Positions 8,090 through 15,136 of a stretch of 28,247 nt of DNA are shown here, one piece after another. Position numbers and translations under genes: made by a program. Position 1 is the first letter of the stretch, and each line of letters opens with the position of its first letter. The notes beneath the pieces are model-generated. The model did no database searches and was not told the origin of the DNA. It saw only the letters and a program-made list of their open reading frames with translations. This DNA is from Candidatus Cellulosilyticum pullistercoris (GTDB lineage: Bacteria; Bacillota; Clostridia; Lachnospirales; Cellulosilyticaceae), in contig JAHLFQ010000036.1 in assembly GCA_018883705.1 (NCBI GenBank), forward strand, positions 1 to 28,247. Direction: 5' to 3'.

Positions 8090-8518
8090 ATGATAAGTGT
8101 GTTTGACGAATATGGAGCGCGGCAGCAGTTCGACGCTTTCTGCAAAGTTGTTCTCCGCCATGAGGCCATCAGCTATTTCCGGGAACTAAGCCGCCAGCGG
8201 AAACGAGCAATCCAGTTCAGCGCCTTGTCCCAACACGAAACGGATGAACTTTATACAGTAGACGAATACCCCAGCGCCAAGTTTGCGTTTTCGGCGTTTG
8301 GCTATGTCCTGTATATTCAGAGCGAATTAGTAGCAGATGCTTTTGTCGGTTTGCCGGAACGCGAACAGCAGATTTTAATTCTGCATTGCGTGCTGGAGCT
8401 ACCAGACAGAGAAGTGGGCAATTTTGTGGGATTGTCCCGCAGCGCCGTCCAGCAGCACAGAACAAAGACACTGAACGAGCTGCGAAGAAACTTGAAATCC
8501 AAAGGAGTGAAAAACTGA
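8090..8518 (+). CDS. Small sigma-70-like factor of conjugative-element type
   Basis: The 142-residue protein carries a clear sigma region 4 at its C-terminus (about 95-137): LPEREQQILILHCVLELPDREV followed by the recognition helix region VGLSRSAVQQHRTKTLNELRR. The N-terminal half is short and only loosely like region 2. That form is usual for the sigma-like regulators of Tn916-, Tn1549- and Tn4451-like elements, which are thought to govern element transfer genes. GGGGGTG lies seven to eight bases before ATG 8090. The helix-turn-helix gene starts two bases after its stop, so the two form an operon. With no transfer genes left in the window, its present targets are unknown. It shows no damage. 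Confidence 0.85.
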   Translation: MISVFDEYGARQQFDAFCKVVLRHEAISYFRELSRQRKRAIQFSALSQHETDELYTVDEYPSAKFAFSAFGYVLYIQSELVADAFVGLPEREQQILILHCVLELPDREVGNFVGLSRSAVQQHRTKTLNELRRNLKSKGVKN

Positions 8519-8519
8519 T

Positions 8520-8756
8520 ATGAAACAGCCAACTTTTAACGGCAGAGTGCTTTTGCTCATGGACGTGATTGAAGCCGCCCGTGCAGGTGACCCATTGGCA
8601 CTGGATCACATCTTGCGGTACTACGACCGCTACATCAACAAAATTTGTACGCGAACGCTTTATGACAAAGATGGTTTGCCGCACATCGGTATTGATGAGT
8701 ACATGAAGCACCGCTTGCAGGCAAAATTGGTGGATGCCATCGTAGTCAAGAAATAG
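8520..8756 (+). CDS. Helix-turn-helix protein of conjugative-element type (HTH_16-like)
   Basis: This 78-residue protein has the core VIEAARAGDPLALDHILRYYDRYI and a C-terminal DEYMKHRLQAKLVDAIV, matching the small helix-turn-helix proteins that follow the sigma factor gene in Tn916-like and related elements. AAAGGAGTG inside the end of the sigma gene serves as ribosome binding site, about 11 bases before ATG 8520. In intact elements the pair usually precedes an excisionase and integrase; here neither follows and the element ends about 380 bases later. A regulatory role is expected from its family and position; direct DNA binding is not shown by the sequence alone. Confidence 0.8.
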   Translation: MKQPTFNGRVLLLMDVIEAARAGDPLALDHILRYYDRYINKICTRTLYDKDGLPHIGIDEYMKHRLQAKLVDAIVVKK

Positions 8757-8826
8757 CAAAGTCAAAGGTCGAGATGAACGCTTCGCGCCCTTGACGGCTT
8801 CCTCCGTCTTTGCTGTATGGTAACCA

Positions 8827-8861
8827 AGCGGGCCGCAAGCAGAAATCCGCTTGCGCCCGCT
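8827..8861. repeat. GC-rich inverted repeat after the helix-turn-helix gene
   Basis: AGCGGGCCGCAAGC (8827-8840) pairs with GCTTGCGCCCGCT (8849-8861), leaving one bulged base and an 8-base loop. No T-run follows, so it is not an obvious rho-independent terminator, though it may stop or stabilise the sigma/HTH transcript. The rest of 8757-8995 shows no convincing gene. Confidence 0.45.
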
Positions 8862-8995
8862 ACTATTATAATGTTTGCGCCTACGCATTTAGCGGGTAGA
8901 AAAGTCCGATGTTACAGGAGCTCTCTGGTGTGGTTGGGTAGCCGGAAATATCTTATCATTCTTGTCCTTGGAAATGCGGTTTGAAATGCGTAGAA

Positions 8996-9034
8996 AACCG
9001 GCGTGCCATTTCATTACGAAATAGCACGCCGGTT
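8996..9034. terminator. Long perfect stem near the right end of the element
   Basis: AACCGGCGTGC (8996-9006) and GCACGCCGGTT (9024-9034) are perfect complements, with an inner ATTTC/GAAAT pair extending the stem. The right side is followed only by CATTTTAG and the left side by a short A-run, so termination could work weakly in either direction. It probably insulates the element from the host genes to the right. Bases 9035-9083 show nothing else. Confidence 0.55.
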
Positions 9035-9083
9035 CATTTTAGCAACTCTGTTTGTCAGCCGTTAAGTTCGTGTGTTTTTTGAT

Positions 9084-9140
9084 ACTTCCTTATCGGCGTT
9101 CACCAAATGCGTATAGCCTCTTTTTTTGTTAAAAACGAAT
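9084..9140 (-). repeat. Right imperfect terminal inverted repeat
   Basis: It begins with ACTTCCTTAT and ends with AACGAAT, the exact reverse complements of the inner and outer blocks of the left repeat at 476-533. CGTAT and CCTC keep the matching order and spacing. AT-rich host-like sequence starts right after it, and a host promoter lies 41 bases beyond. Confidence 0.65.
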
Positions 9141-9180
9141 CTTCTGAAATAAAATATATATATTTAATATAGTAAATTTA

Positions 9181-9209
9181 TTGACAATTAAATAGTGGTA
9201 TTATATGAT
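9181..9209 (+). promoter_or_regulatory. Sigma-A promoter for the transsulfuration operon
   Basis: TTGACA (9181-9186) and TATGAT (9204-9209) are separated by 17 bases, a near-consensus vegetative promoter. Transcription should begin near 9216, leaving a leader of about 78 bases. That is too short for a SAM riboswitch or T-box, and no such fold is visible. Confidence 0.8.
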
Positions 9210-9293
9210 TTTAAACATATAAAAAAGATAAGGATACTAGGAAAAGAAAATAAATACATTCAATAAATAAAAAGTTGGAAGGGAAATGATGCC

Positions 9294-10442
9294 ATGGCTT
9301 ATCAAACTCACACAATATGTGTTCAAGGATCAAAAAAAAGAAAAGAAGTAGAGCATACAGGTGCTATTAGTTTTCCTATTTATCAGACAGCATCTTATGC
9401 TCACGTAGAATTAGGAGAAAGTACAGGATACGATTATTCTAGACTCCAAAATCCTACAAGGGAAGAAGTAGAGAGAATTATTGCTGACCTAGAGCATGGA
9501 ATAGATGCCCTTGCTTTTTCAACAGGTATGGCAGCTATCAATGCATTAATGGAGCTATTTAAGCCAGGAGACCATATTATTGCGACAGATGATCTTTATG
9601 GTGGAACAATTCGTCTATTTAATGGTATTAATACAAAGAATGGTTTAAACTTTTCATATGTAGATAGCTCAAAAGTAGAAAATGTAGAAGCGGCTATAAA
9701 GGAAAATACAAGAGCTATTTATATAGAAACCCCTACTAATCCTATGATGAAGGTAACAGATTTAAGTGCCATGGCACGCCTAGCTAGTGAGCATGGGTGT
9801 CTTCTTATTGTAGATAATACTTTTTTAACACCTTATTATCAAAATCCTCTAGATTTAGGTGCAGACATTGTTGTACACAGTGGCACGAAATATTTAGGAG
9901 GACATAATGATACGTTAGCAGGCTTTTTAGTAACGAATAAAGAAAGCATTTCTGAGCAACTAAGATATATTATTAAAACCACAGGTGCAGGTCTTGCGCC
10001 TATGGATAGCTGGCTTATATTAAGAGGTATTAAAACTTTGGCAATTAGGATGGAAAAGCATGAGCAAAATGCACTAGCTATTGCTAAGTGGCTTAAGTCA
10101 CAAAAGAAAGTTAAAGAGGTTTATTATATTGGCCTACCAGAGCATGAAAGCTTTGAGGTGACACAGAAGCAATGCAGAGGTTATGGAGGAATGCTTTCAT
10201 TCCGCGTAGAAGATGCAGATACTGCTAAAAGAATATTAAAAAAGGTGAATCTAATTCGTTTTGCAGAAAGTTTAGGCGGTGTAGAAAGCCTTATTACTTT
10301 TCCTAAGTATCAAACTCATGCAGATGTGCCTGAAGAAGTTCAGAAGTCACTAGGAATTGATGATACTTTACTAAGATTATCTGTTGGTATTGAAGCGGTA
10401 GAAGATTTAATTGAGGATTTAGCACAAGCGCTAGCAGAATAA
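9294..10442 (+). CDS. Cystathionine gamma-synthase / gamma-lyase family enzyme (PLP)
   Basis: This 382-residue protein is a full-length Cys/Met-metabolism PLP enzyme. It shows YDYSRLQNPTR, the PLP-phosphate region FSTGMAAINA, DDLYGGT, the Asp of IVDNTF and the PLP Lys K199 in HSGTKYLGGHND, then ESLGGVESLITFP near the C-terminus. The family includes cystathionine gamma-synthase (homoserine ester plus cysteine to cystathionine) and cystathionine gamma-lyase; sequence inspection does not decide between them. GGAAGGG lies about ten bases before ATG 9294. The ATGs at 9286 and 9289 are in another frame. The next gene is a PatB/MalY-type C-S lyase that can split cystathionine to homocysteine, so a forward route toward methionine is the simplest reading. 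Cytoplasmic. Confidence 0.88.
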   Translation: MAYQTHTICVQGSKKRKEVEHTGAISFPIYQTASYAHVELGESTGYDYSRLQNPTREEVERIIADLEHGIDALAFSTGMAAINALMELFKPGDHIIATDDLYGGTIRLFNGINTKNGLNFSYVDSSKVENVEAAIKENTRAIYIETPTNPMMKVTDLSAMARLASEHGCLLIVDNTFLTPYYQNPLDLGADIVVHSGTKYLGGHNDTLAGFLVTNKESISEQLRYIIKTTGAGLAPMDSWLILRGIKTLAIRMEKHEQNALAIAKWLKSQKKVKEVYYIGLPEHESFEVTQKQCRGYGGMLSFRVEDADTAKRILKKVNLIRFAESLGGVESLITFPKYQTHADVPEEVQKSLGIDDTLLRLSVGIEAVEDLIEDLAQALAE

Positions 10443-10471
10443 AAAACTAAATAAGAGAGGATGAAATAAAG

Positions 10472-11653
10472 ATGACATATAACTTTGATAAAATCATCCA
10501 AAGGAAGAACACTAACTCTTTAAAATATGATTTTGCTGAGGAAAGAGGGAAACCAAAAGATATTTTACCTATGTGGGTAGCAGATATGGATTTTCAAGTT
10601 CCTACAGCTGTTTCTAAGCGACTGATTAAATTAGGAAATCACGGAATTTATGGATATAGTGAGACAGGAGAAAACTACTTTAAGGCAGTGGCAAATTGGA
10701 TGAAGACCTATCATAACTGGGAAGTGAAGGAAGAGTGGCTAGTTAAAACCCCAGGAGTTGTATTTGCTATTGCAATGGCAATTAGGGCATTAACTAAAGA
10801 AGGAGATGCTATTTTAATTCAACAACCAGTTTATTATCCTTTTAGTGAAATGGTATTAGAGAATGATAGGAAACTTATTAGCAATACCTTAACTTATAAA
10901 GAAGGTAAATATGGCATTGATTTTGAGGATTTTGAGTCTAAAATTATAGAAAATCAGGTAAAGCTTTTTATTCTTTGCAATCCCCACAATCCAGTAGGAA
11001 GGGTATGGACCAAAGAAGAGTTAATTAAATTAGGAGATATTTGTTTAAAGCATCATGTTATGGTGGTGAGTGATGAAATACATCAAGATTTTATATATGA
11101 AGGTCATAAGCATGAAGTATTTATGAATCTTAAAAAAGCCTATGAAGATATTACAATTACTTGTACAGCACCTAGTAAAACTTTTAACTTGGCAGGTCTT
11201 CAAATTTCTAATATCTTTATTGCTAATCAAGAAATTAGAGATAAGATAAAGAAGGAGATCACTAAGGTAGGGTATAGTCAACTTAATATAGCTGGTATTG
11301 TTGCTTGTGAAGCTACTTATACAGAAGGAAGAGAATGGCTAGAAGAAGTAAAAAGCTATCTGACTGATAACCTTAATTTTTTAAGAGACTTTTTGTGTAG
11401 CTATATACCACAGATTAAGTTAGTGGAGCCAGAGGGAACTTACTTAGTATGGATAGATTTTAGAGGTTTAGGTTTGGAGGATGATGAACTTCAAAACCTT
11501 ATCGTAAATAAGGCTAATTTATGGTTAGATAGTGGTACTATGTTTGGAAGTGCAGGAGAAGGGTTTGAAAGAATTAATATTGCCTGTCCGCGTAGTATCT
11601 TAAAACAGGCTCTTGAGCAATTATTAAGGAGTATCAAAGCATTAAATAATTAA
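10472..11653 (+). CDS. patB: PatB/MalY-type C-S lyase (putative cystathionine beta-lyase)
   Basis: This 393-residue fold-type I PLP enzyme matches the MalY/PatB group, with ILPMWVADMDF near the N-terminus, HGIYGYSE, LCNPHNPVGRVW, SDEIHQDF and the PLP Lys K236 in APSKTFNLAGLQ. The C-terminal part holds PEGTYLVWIDFR and the motif GFERINIACP, usual for the group. Members cleave cystathionine to homocysteine, pyruvate and ammonia, and some act in cysteine breakdown. AGAGAGG lies about 12 bases before ATG 10472, 29 bases after the preceding gene's stop; the two share one promoter and end at a shared terminator. Orthologues are often annotated as aminotransferases. Cytoplasmic. Confidence 0.88.
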   Translation: MTYNFDKIIQRKNTNSLKYDFAEERGKPKDILPMWVADMDFQVPTAVSKRLIKLGNHGIYGYSETGENYFKAVANWMKTYHNWEVKEEWLVKTPGVVFAIAMAIRALTKEGDAILIQQPVYYPFSEMVLENDRKLISNTLTYKEGKYGIDFEDFESKIIENQVKLFILCNPHNPVGRVWTKEELIKLGDICLKHHVMVVSDEIHQDFIYEGHKHEVFMNLKKAYEDITITCTAPSKTFNLAGLQISNIFIANQEIRDKIKKEITKVGYSQLNIAGIVACEATYTEGREWLEEVKSYLTDNLNFLRDFLCSYIPQIKLVEPEGTYLVWIDFRGLGLEDDELQNLIVNKANLWLDSGTMFGSAGEGFERINIACPRSILKQALEQLLRSIKALNN

Positions 11654-11704
11654 TTCTATAGCTTGATTAAGAATAACAATTAAATATAAGATTTAATAAA
11701 TGGG

Positions 11705-11756
11705 TACCTATAGATTAGACGCTTATAAAAAAATTGTCTATTCTATAGGTATTTTT
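11705..11756 (+). terminator. Rho-independent terminator after patB
   Basis: TACCTATAGA (11705-11714) pairs perfectly with TCTATAGGTA (11742-11751), with an inner AGAC/GTCT pair, and is followed by TTTTT. It closes the transsulfuration operon. Of the surrounding gap (11654-11973), bases 11757-11870 show no supported gene and the rest is regulatory. Confidence 0.8.
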
Positions 11757-11870
11757 AGAAATGACTCAAAATGCTTTTAGATGGTGCTATTTAAAATATG
11801 ATAGAAGCAGAAATGAGGATACAGGATTTCTTAAAGTATTATATTTAGTAAGATTTGAAGTAACAAAAAA

Positions 11871-11926
11871 TAGATACCTAAAATAAAAAATGCCACATTA
11901 TTTTAGTGACTCCTTTTATTTACAAT
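11871..11926 (+). promoter_or_regulatory. Phosphorylase operon promoter with shared 31-bp upstream element
   Basis: The element 11871-11901 begins TAGATACCTAA, carries AAAAAATG in the middle and ends CATTAT. It matches 16604-16634 at 25 of 31 positions. Nineteen bases later is the -10 box TACAAT (11921-11926), followed by AAAG exactly as in the other copy. The -35 position (TTATTT) is poor, as expected if an activator bound at the element recruits polymerase. The YesN-type regulator at 23607 is the obvious candidate. Confidence 0.65.
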
Positions 11927-11967
11927 AAAGTTAAGTTAAAAATTAGCCCTATTGTAAATAAAGGAGT
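11909..11967. repeat. Long inverted repeat covering the -10 box and the ribosome binding site
   Basis: ACTCCTTTTATTTACAATA (11909-11927) and TATTGTAAATAAAGGAGT (11950-11967) are inverted copies differing by one extra T, separated by 22 bases. The left arm contains the proposed -10 box and the right arm the AAGGAG site of the phosphorylase gene. If transcription starts near 11933, only the right arm is in the RNA, so a protein operator is more likely than an RNA hairpin; an upstream start would instead allow sequestration of the ribosome binding site. Confidence 0.6.
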
Positions 11968-11973
11968 GATATT

Positions 11974-14900
11974 ATGTTTGATAATAATAATAGATTTATT
12001 ATAGAAGACTACACCAATAGCCCTACTTTTGCTAGCTTCCTACCAGGAATTAGCGGTATTATGGGAATTCCTATTTGGTGTTTTTATGTTAATAGGGGGC
12101 AAGGTATTTCGAGTTTTGGTGTAAGAGATAAAAACCACTCCATTATGGAATTCCATGCGGCTCAGCAAGCTTATCAAAATGTAAGTACAGTTGGATTTAG
12201 AACTTTTCTTAAATTAGACGGAAAATACTACGAACCATTTTATAATGACTATACAAAAGAAGAGGCTGTAAAGAGAACTATGTATATTGGCACTAATGAG
12301 ATGGAAGTAGAAGAAAAAAATACGATGGAAGGCATTCAAACGAATGCTCTGTATTTTACTTTACCAAATGAAGAAATTGGAGGTTTAGTACGTCAGGTAA
12401 CATTTAAAAATATCAGTAAAAAGAATCTTGAAATAGAATTTCTAGATGGTATGCCACAAGTGATACCGTATGGTGTAGATTTAAGTGCTATGAAAATGAT
12501 GGGACAAACAGTTAAAGCGTGGATGCAAGTTCAAGATGTGGAAGGGAAAATACCGTTTTATTCTGTACGTGCTAGCATGGAAGATTCTGCTGTAGTTAAG
12601 GAAGTTAAAGGAGGGCACTTCTACTTAACAATGACTGAACAAGGTGAGCTATTACCAGCTGTTGTGGATAGTGAAGTAGTTTTTATGCAAAATACTGCTC
12701 TTACTAGACCACTAGGATTTATAAGAAAAGATAGAGAATCTTTCATTGACGAAAAACAGATTTGTCAAAATACGCTTCCATGTGGCTTCTTTAGTGGAAC
12801 AGTAACTTTAGAGCCAGGAAAAACTTATACATTCTATAGTTTAATAGGTCAAGTGGAAAACAAGATGCAGTTAAAAAAATTCCAAAACCAAGTAACAGGA
12901 AGTAGTTATTTTAAAAATAAATATCAAGAAGCTCAAGTCCTTACAGAAGAAATTTGTAAGGTAATAGAAACAAGAACAGCTTCTCCAGTATTTGATGCTT
13001 ACTGCAAACAAACTTATCTTGATAATGTCCTTCGTGGTGGAATGCCTCTAAGGTTAGGAGAAGAAAATATTTATCACGTCTACTCTCGTAAACATGGAGA
13101 TACAGAAAGAGATTACAACTTTTTTAGTATGAGTCCAGAATTTTACTCACAAGGTAATGCTAACTTTAGAGATGTGAATCAAAATAGACGCTCGGATGTT
13201 TATTTTTCAGACTTTGTGAAAGACTATAATATTAAAACCTTCTACAATCTTATTCAATTAGATGGTTATAATCCACTTGGAGTACAAGGGGTTAACTATA
13301 CACTTACTAAAGAGAATCAAGAATTTATCTTAAAAACATTAGGGGAAAGCGAATTACTTAAAGAACTTCTAGCAAAGGCCTTTACACCAGGTGGTGTGCT
13401 TAAAGCTCTTACAGATAATAATATTGAATTAAAAGTTTCAAGAGAAAAGTTTATCTCTGAGTTAATGAAAGTATCAGAGCCTCATACACAAGCTGTATTT
13501 GGTGAAGGCTACTGGACAGATCACTGGACTTACAACTTAGATTTAATTGAAAGTTATTTAGGAATTTATCCAGAAACAGAAGAAGCATTACTTTTTGATG
13601 ATCATACATATACTTACTTCGAAAGTGAGGCCACTGTTAGACCAAGAAGTGAGCGTTATGTTCTAACTGAGAATGGTGTAAGGCAATACAATGCAGTTGA
13701 CCATCATATTAAAGCTGAGATTACTCATAAAGTAGCTAAAGAAAAGAATGGAAAGGGGCAAACTTATACTTCTAATCTATTTGAAAAAATGCTAATTTTA
13801 GCTACTAATAAATTTGCTACTTTAGATCCATATGGCATGGGAATTGAGATGGAAGGTGGTAAACCAGGTTGGTATGATGCCTTAAATGGTCTTCCAGGTA
13901 TTTTCGGTTCCTCTATGGCAGAAACTTATGAGTTATATCGTATGGTGGAATTTATGTTAAAAGCTATTAAAGCTTATCCCAAAAAAGTAATATTACCAAA
14001 TGAAGTGATGACTTTTATTAAAGGTATTCAAGAAGCACTTGTACGTTATAAAGGTGAAAAAATTACAGAATTTGAATACTGGAATCAAATAAATGAAGTG
14101 AAAGAAGCTTATAGAGCTGCTATTTTATGGGGAATTGAAGGAGAAAAACAAACACTTAGTGCAAATGAAATAGAAACAATACTCGAATCATGGCGTGAAA
14201 AATTACATGAAGGAACAAAAAAAGCTATTTCATATGGAAAAGGCTTATGCCCAACTTATTTCACTTATGAAATGAGTGAGTATGACAAAGAAGGCGATGT
14301 GATTATTCCACGTACATTTAAAGTAATGAATATGCCCTACTTTCTGGAAGGACCAGTAAGATACCTTAAAGTAGGGGAAGGTAAAAAGGTAGCTAAAGAG
14401 ATATATGAAAAGGTAAAAGCAAGTACACTTTATGATGAAAAACTTAAAATGTATAAGGTAAATGGTCCATTAAAAGATACTTCTTTTGAGGTAGGCCGTG
14501 CTAAAGCTTTTACTCCGGGTTGGTTAGAAAATGAGTCTATCTGGCTACATATGGAATATAAATATTTACTTGAACTTCTTAGGGCAGGTTTATATGAAGA
14601 ATATTTTGAGACACTTGAAAATACATTAATACCTTTCCTTGATCCAAAGGTATATGGTAGAAGTACTTTGGAAAATTCCTCCTTTATTGCAAGTAGTGCA
14701 AATCCTAATAAAAAGCTTCATGGTAGAGGCTTCGTAGCAAGATTAAGTGGCTCTACAGCAGAATTTCTTCATATGTGGCAAATCATGATGATTGGTGAAG
14801 CACCATTTAAAGTAGAAAATGGAGAATTGACATTAAGTTTTACACCAGTACTTCCAGCTTATTTAATTGGGGAAAGTAAAACAGTGAAATGTAAGTTCTT

Positions 14901-15090
14901 AGGGGATATTGAAGTAGTATATAACTTCACACAGAAGAAAGATATTATACCGGGTATGGCTCAAGTAATAAGTATAACTCTTACTTACAAAAATGGTATT
15001 AGCAAGGTAGCTGAAGCTAAGTTAAGAGGTAAAATAGCTGAAGATGTAAGAGGTCACCAAGTAAGTAAAATTGAGATTAAAATAGATTAG
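11974..15090 (+). CDS. Beta-glucan-type oligosaccharide phosphorylase (GH94/GH149/GH161-like)
   Basis: This 1038-residue cytoplasmic protein resembles the large inverting phosphorylases often labelled cellobiose phosphorylase. The N-terminal part has FLPGISGIMGIPIW and FYVNRGQGISSFG, then a beta-sandwich region. The helical barrel begins around residue 345 with YLDNVLRGGMPLRLG, HGDTERDYNFF and NFRDVNQNRRSDVYF. GYWTDHWTYNLD follows near 510, and GIEMEGGKPGWYDALNGLPG contains D635, the likely catalytic acid by analogy with the Asp of the GH94 DWND motif. Such enzymes convert a beta-gluco-oligosaccharide plus phosphate to glucose 1-phosphate. Its length is far above cellobiose phosphorylase (about 800) and suits GH149/GH161 beta-1,3-glucan or GH94 beta-1,2-glucan phosphorylases; with a GH30 nearby I lean to GH161. 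AAGGAG is seven bases before ATG 11974. It forms an operon with the GH1 gene. Confidence 0.75.
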   Translation: MFDNNNRFIIEDYTNSPTFASFLPGISGIMGIPIWCFYVNRGQGISSFGVRDKNHSIMEFHAAQQAYQNVSTVGFRTFLKLDGKYYEPFYNDYTKEEAVKRTMYIGTNEMEVEEKNTMEGIQTNALYFTLPNEEIGGLVRQVTFKNISKKNLEIEFLDGMPQVIPYGVDLSAMKMMGQTVKAWMQVQDVEGKIPFYSVRASMEDSAVVKEVKGGHFYLTMTEQGELLPAVVDSEVVFMQNTALTRPLGFIRKDRESFIDEKQICQNTLPCGFFSGTVTLEPGKTYTFYSLIGQVENKMQLKKFQNQVTGSSYFKNKYQEAQVLTEEICKVIETRTASPVFDAYCKQTYLDNVLRGGMPLRLGEENIYHVYSRKHGDTERDYNFFSMSPEFYSQGNANFRDVNQNRRSDVYFSDFVKDYNIKTFYNLIQLDGYNPLGVQGVNYTLTKENQEFILKTLGESELLKELLAKAFTPGGVLKALTDNNIELKVSREKFISELMKVSEPHTQAVFGEGYWTDHWTYNLDLIESYLGIYPETEEALLFDDHTYTYFESEATVRPRSERYVLTENGVRQYNAVDHHIKAEITHKVAKEKNGKGQTYTSNLFEKMLILATNKFATLDPYGMGIEMEGGKPGWYDALNGLPGIFGSSMAETYELYRMVEFMLKAIKAYPKKVILPNEVMTFIKGIQEALVRYKGEKITEFEYWNQINEVKEAYRAAILWGIEGEKQTLSANEIETILESWREKLHEGTKKAISYGKGLCPTYFTYEMSEYDKEGDVIIPRTFKVMNMPYFLEGPVRYLKVGEGKKVAKEIYEKVKASTLYDEKLKMYKVNGPLKDTSFEVGRAKAFTPGWLENESIWLHMEYKYLLELLRAGLYEEYFETLENTLIPFLDPKVYGRSTLENSSFIASSANPNKKLHGRGFVARLSGSTAEFLHMWQIMMIGEAPFKVENGELTLSFTPVLPAYLIGESKTVKCKFLGDIEVVYNFTQKKDIIPGMAQVISITLTYKNGISKVAEAKLRGKIAEDVRGHQVSKIEIKID

Positions 15091-15136
15091 AGATAATGAA
15101 AGAATAGCAAAAAAGATTTAATAGGAGGTAGTGAAG

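Larger units (their letters stand above)
476..9140. mobile_element. Relict integrative element with dead serine recombinase and ABC/two-component cargo
   Basis: The block is visibly more GC-rich than the AT-rich genes on both sides and is framed by imperfect inverted repeats (476-533 and 9084-9140). From left it holds a large serine recombinase pseudogene and a TnpW-like gene (both minus strand), an oriT-like hairpin cluster, a regulator/kinase/ABC/permease cargo, a small sigma factor and a helix-turn-helix gene. These accessory genes are typical of Tn4451-like and related clostridial conjugative or mobilisable elements. No relaxase, coupling protein, type IV secretion gene, replication gene or intact integrase is present, so it cannot move by itself. 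The exact ends are inferred from the repeats; no target duplication is evident, as expected for a serine recombinase, which duplicates at most a couple of bases. Confidence 0.75.

Noticed and set aside
8876..8986. Small frame starting MFAPTHLAGRKV after the sigma/HTH genes
   Set aside because: No ribosome binding site is present and no recognisable domain; it lies in decayed element sequence, so it was not annotated.
9216..9293. Possible SAM riboswitch or T-box in the leader of the transsulfuration operon
   Set aside because: The leader is only about 78 bases and shows neither a T-box sequence nor a terminator or antiterminator pair.
11761..11886. 41-codon frame in the gap before the phosphorylase
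   Set aside because: It has no ribosome binding site, directly follows the patB terminator T-run, and its end overlaps the shared regulatory element.
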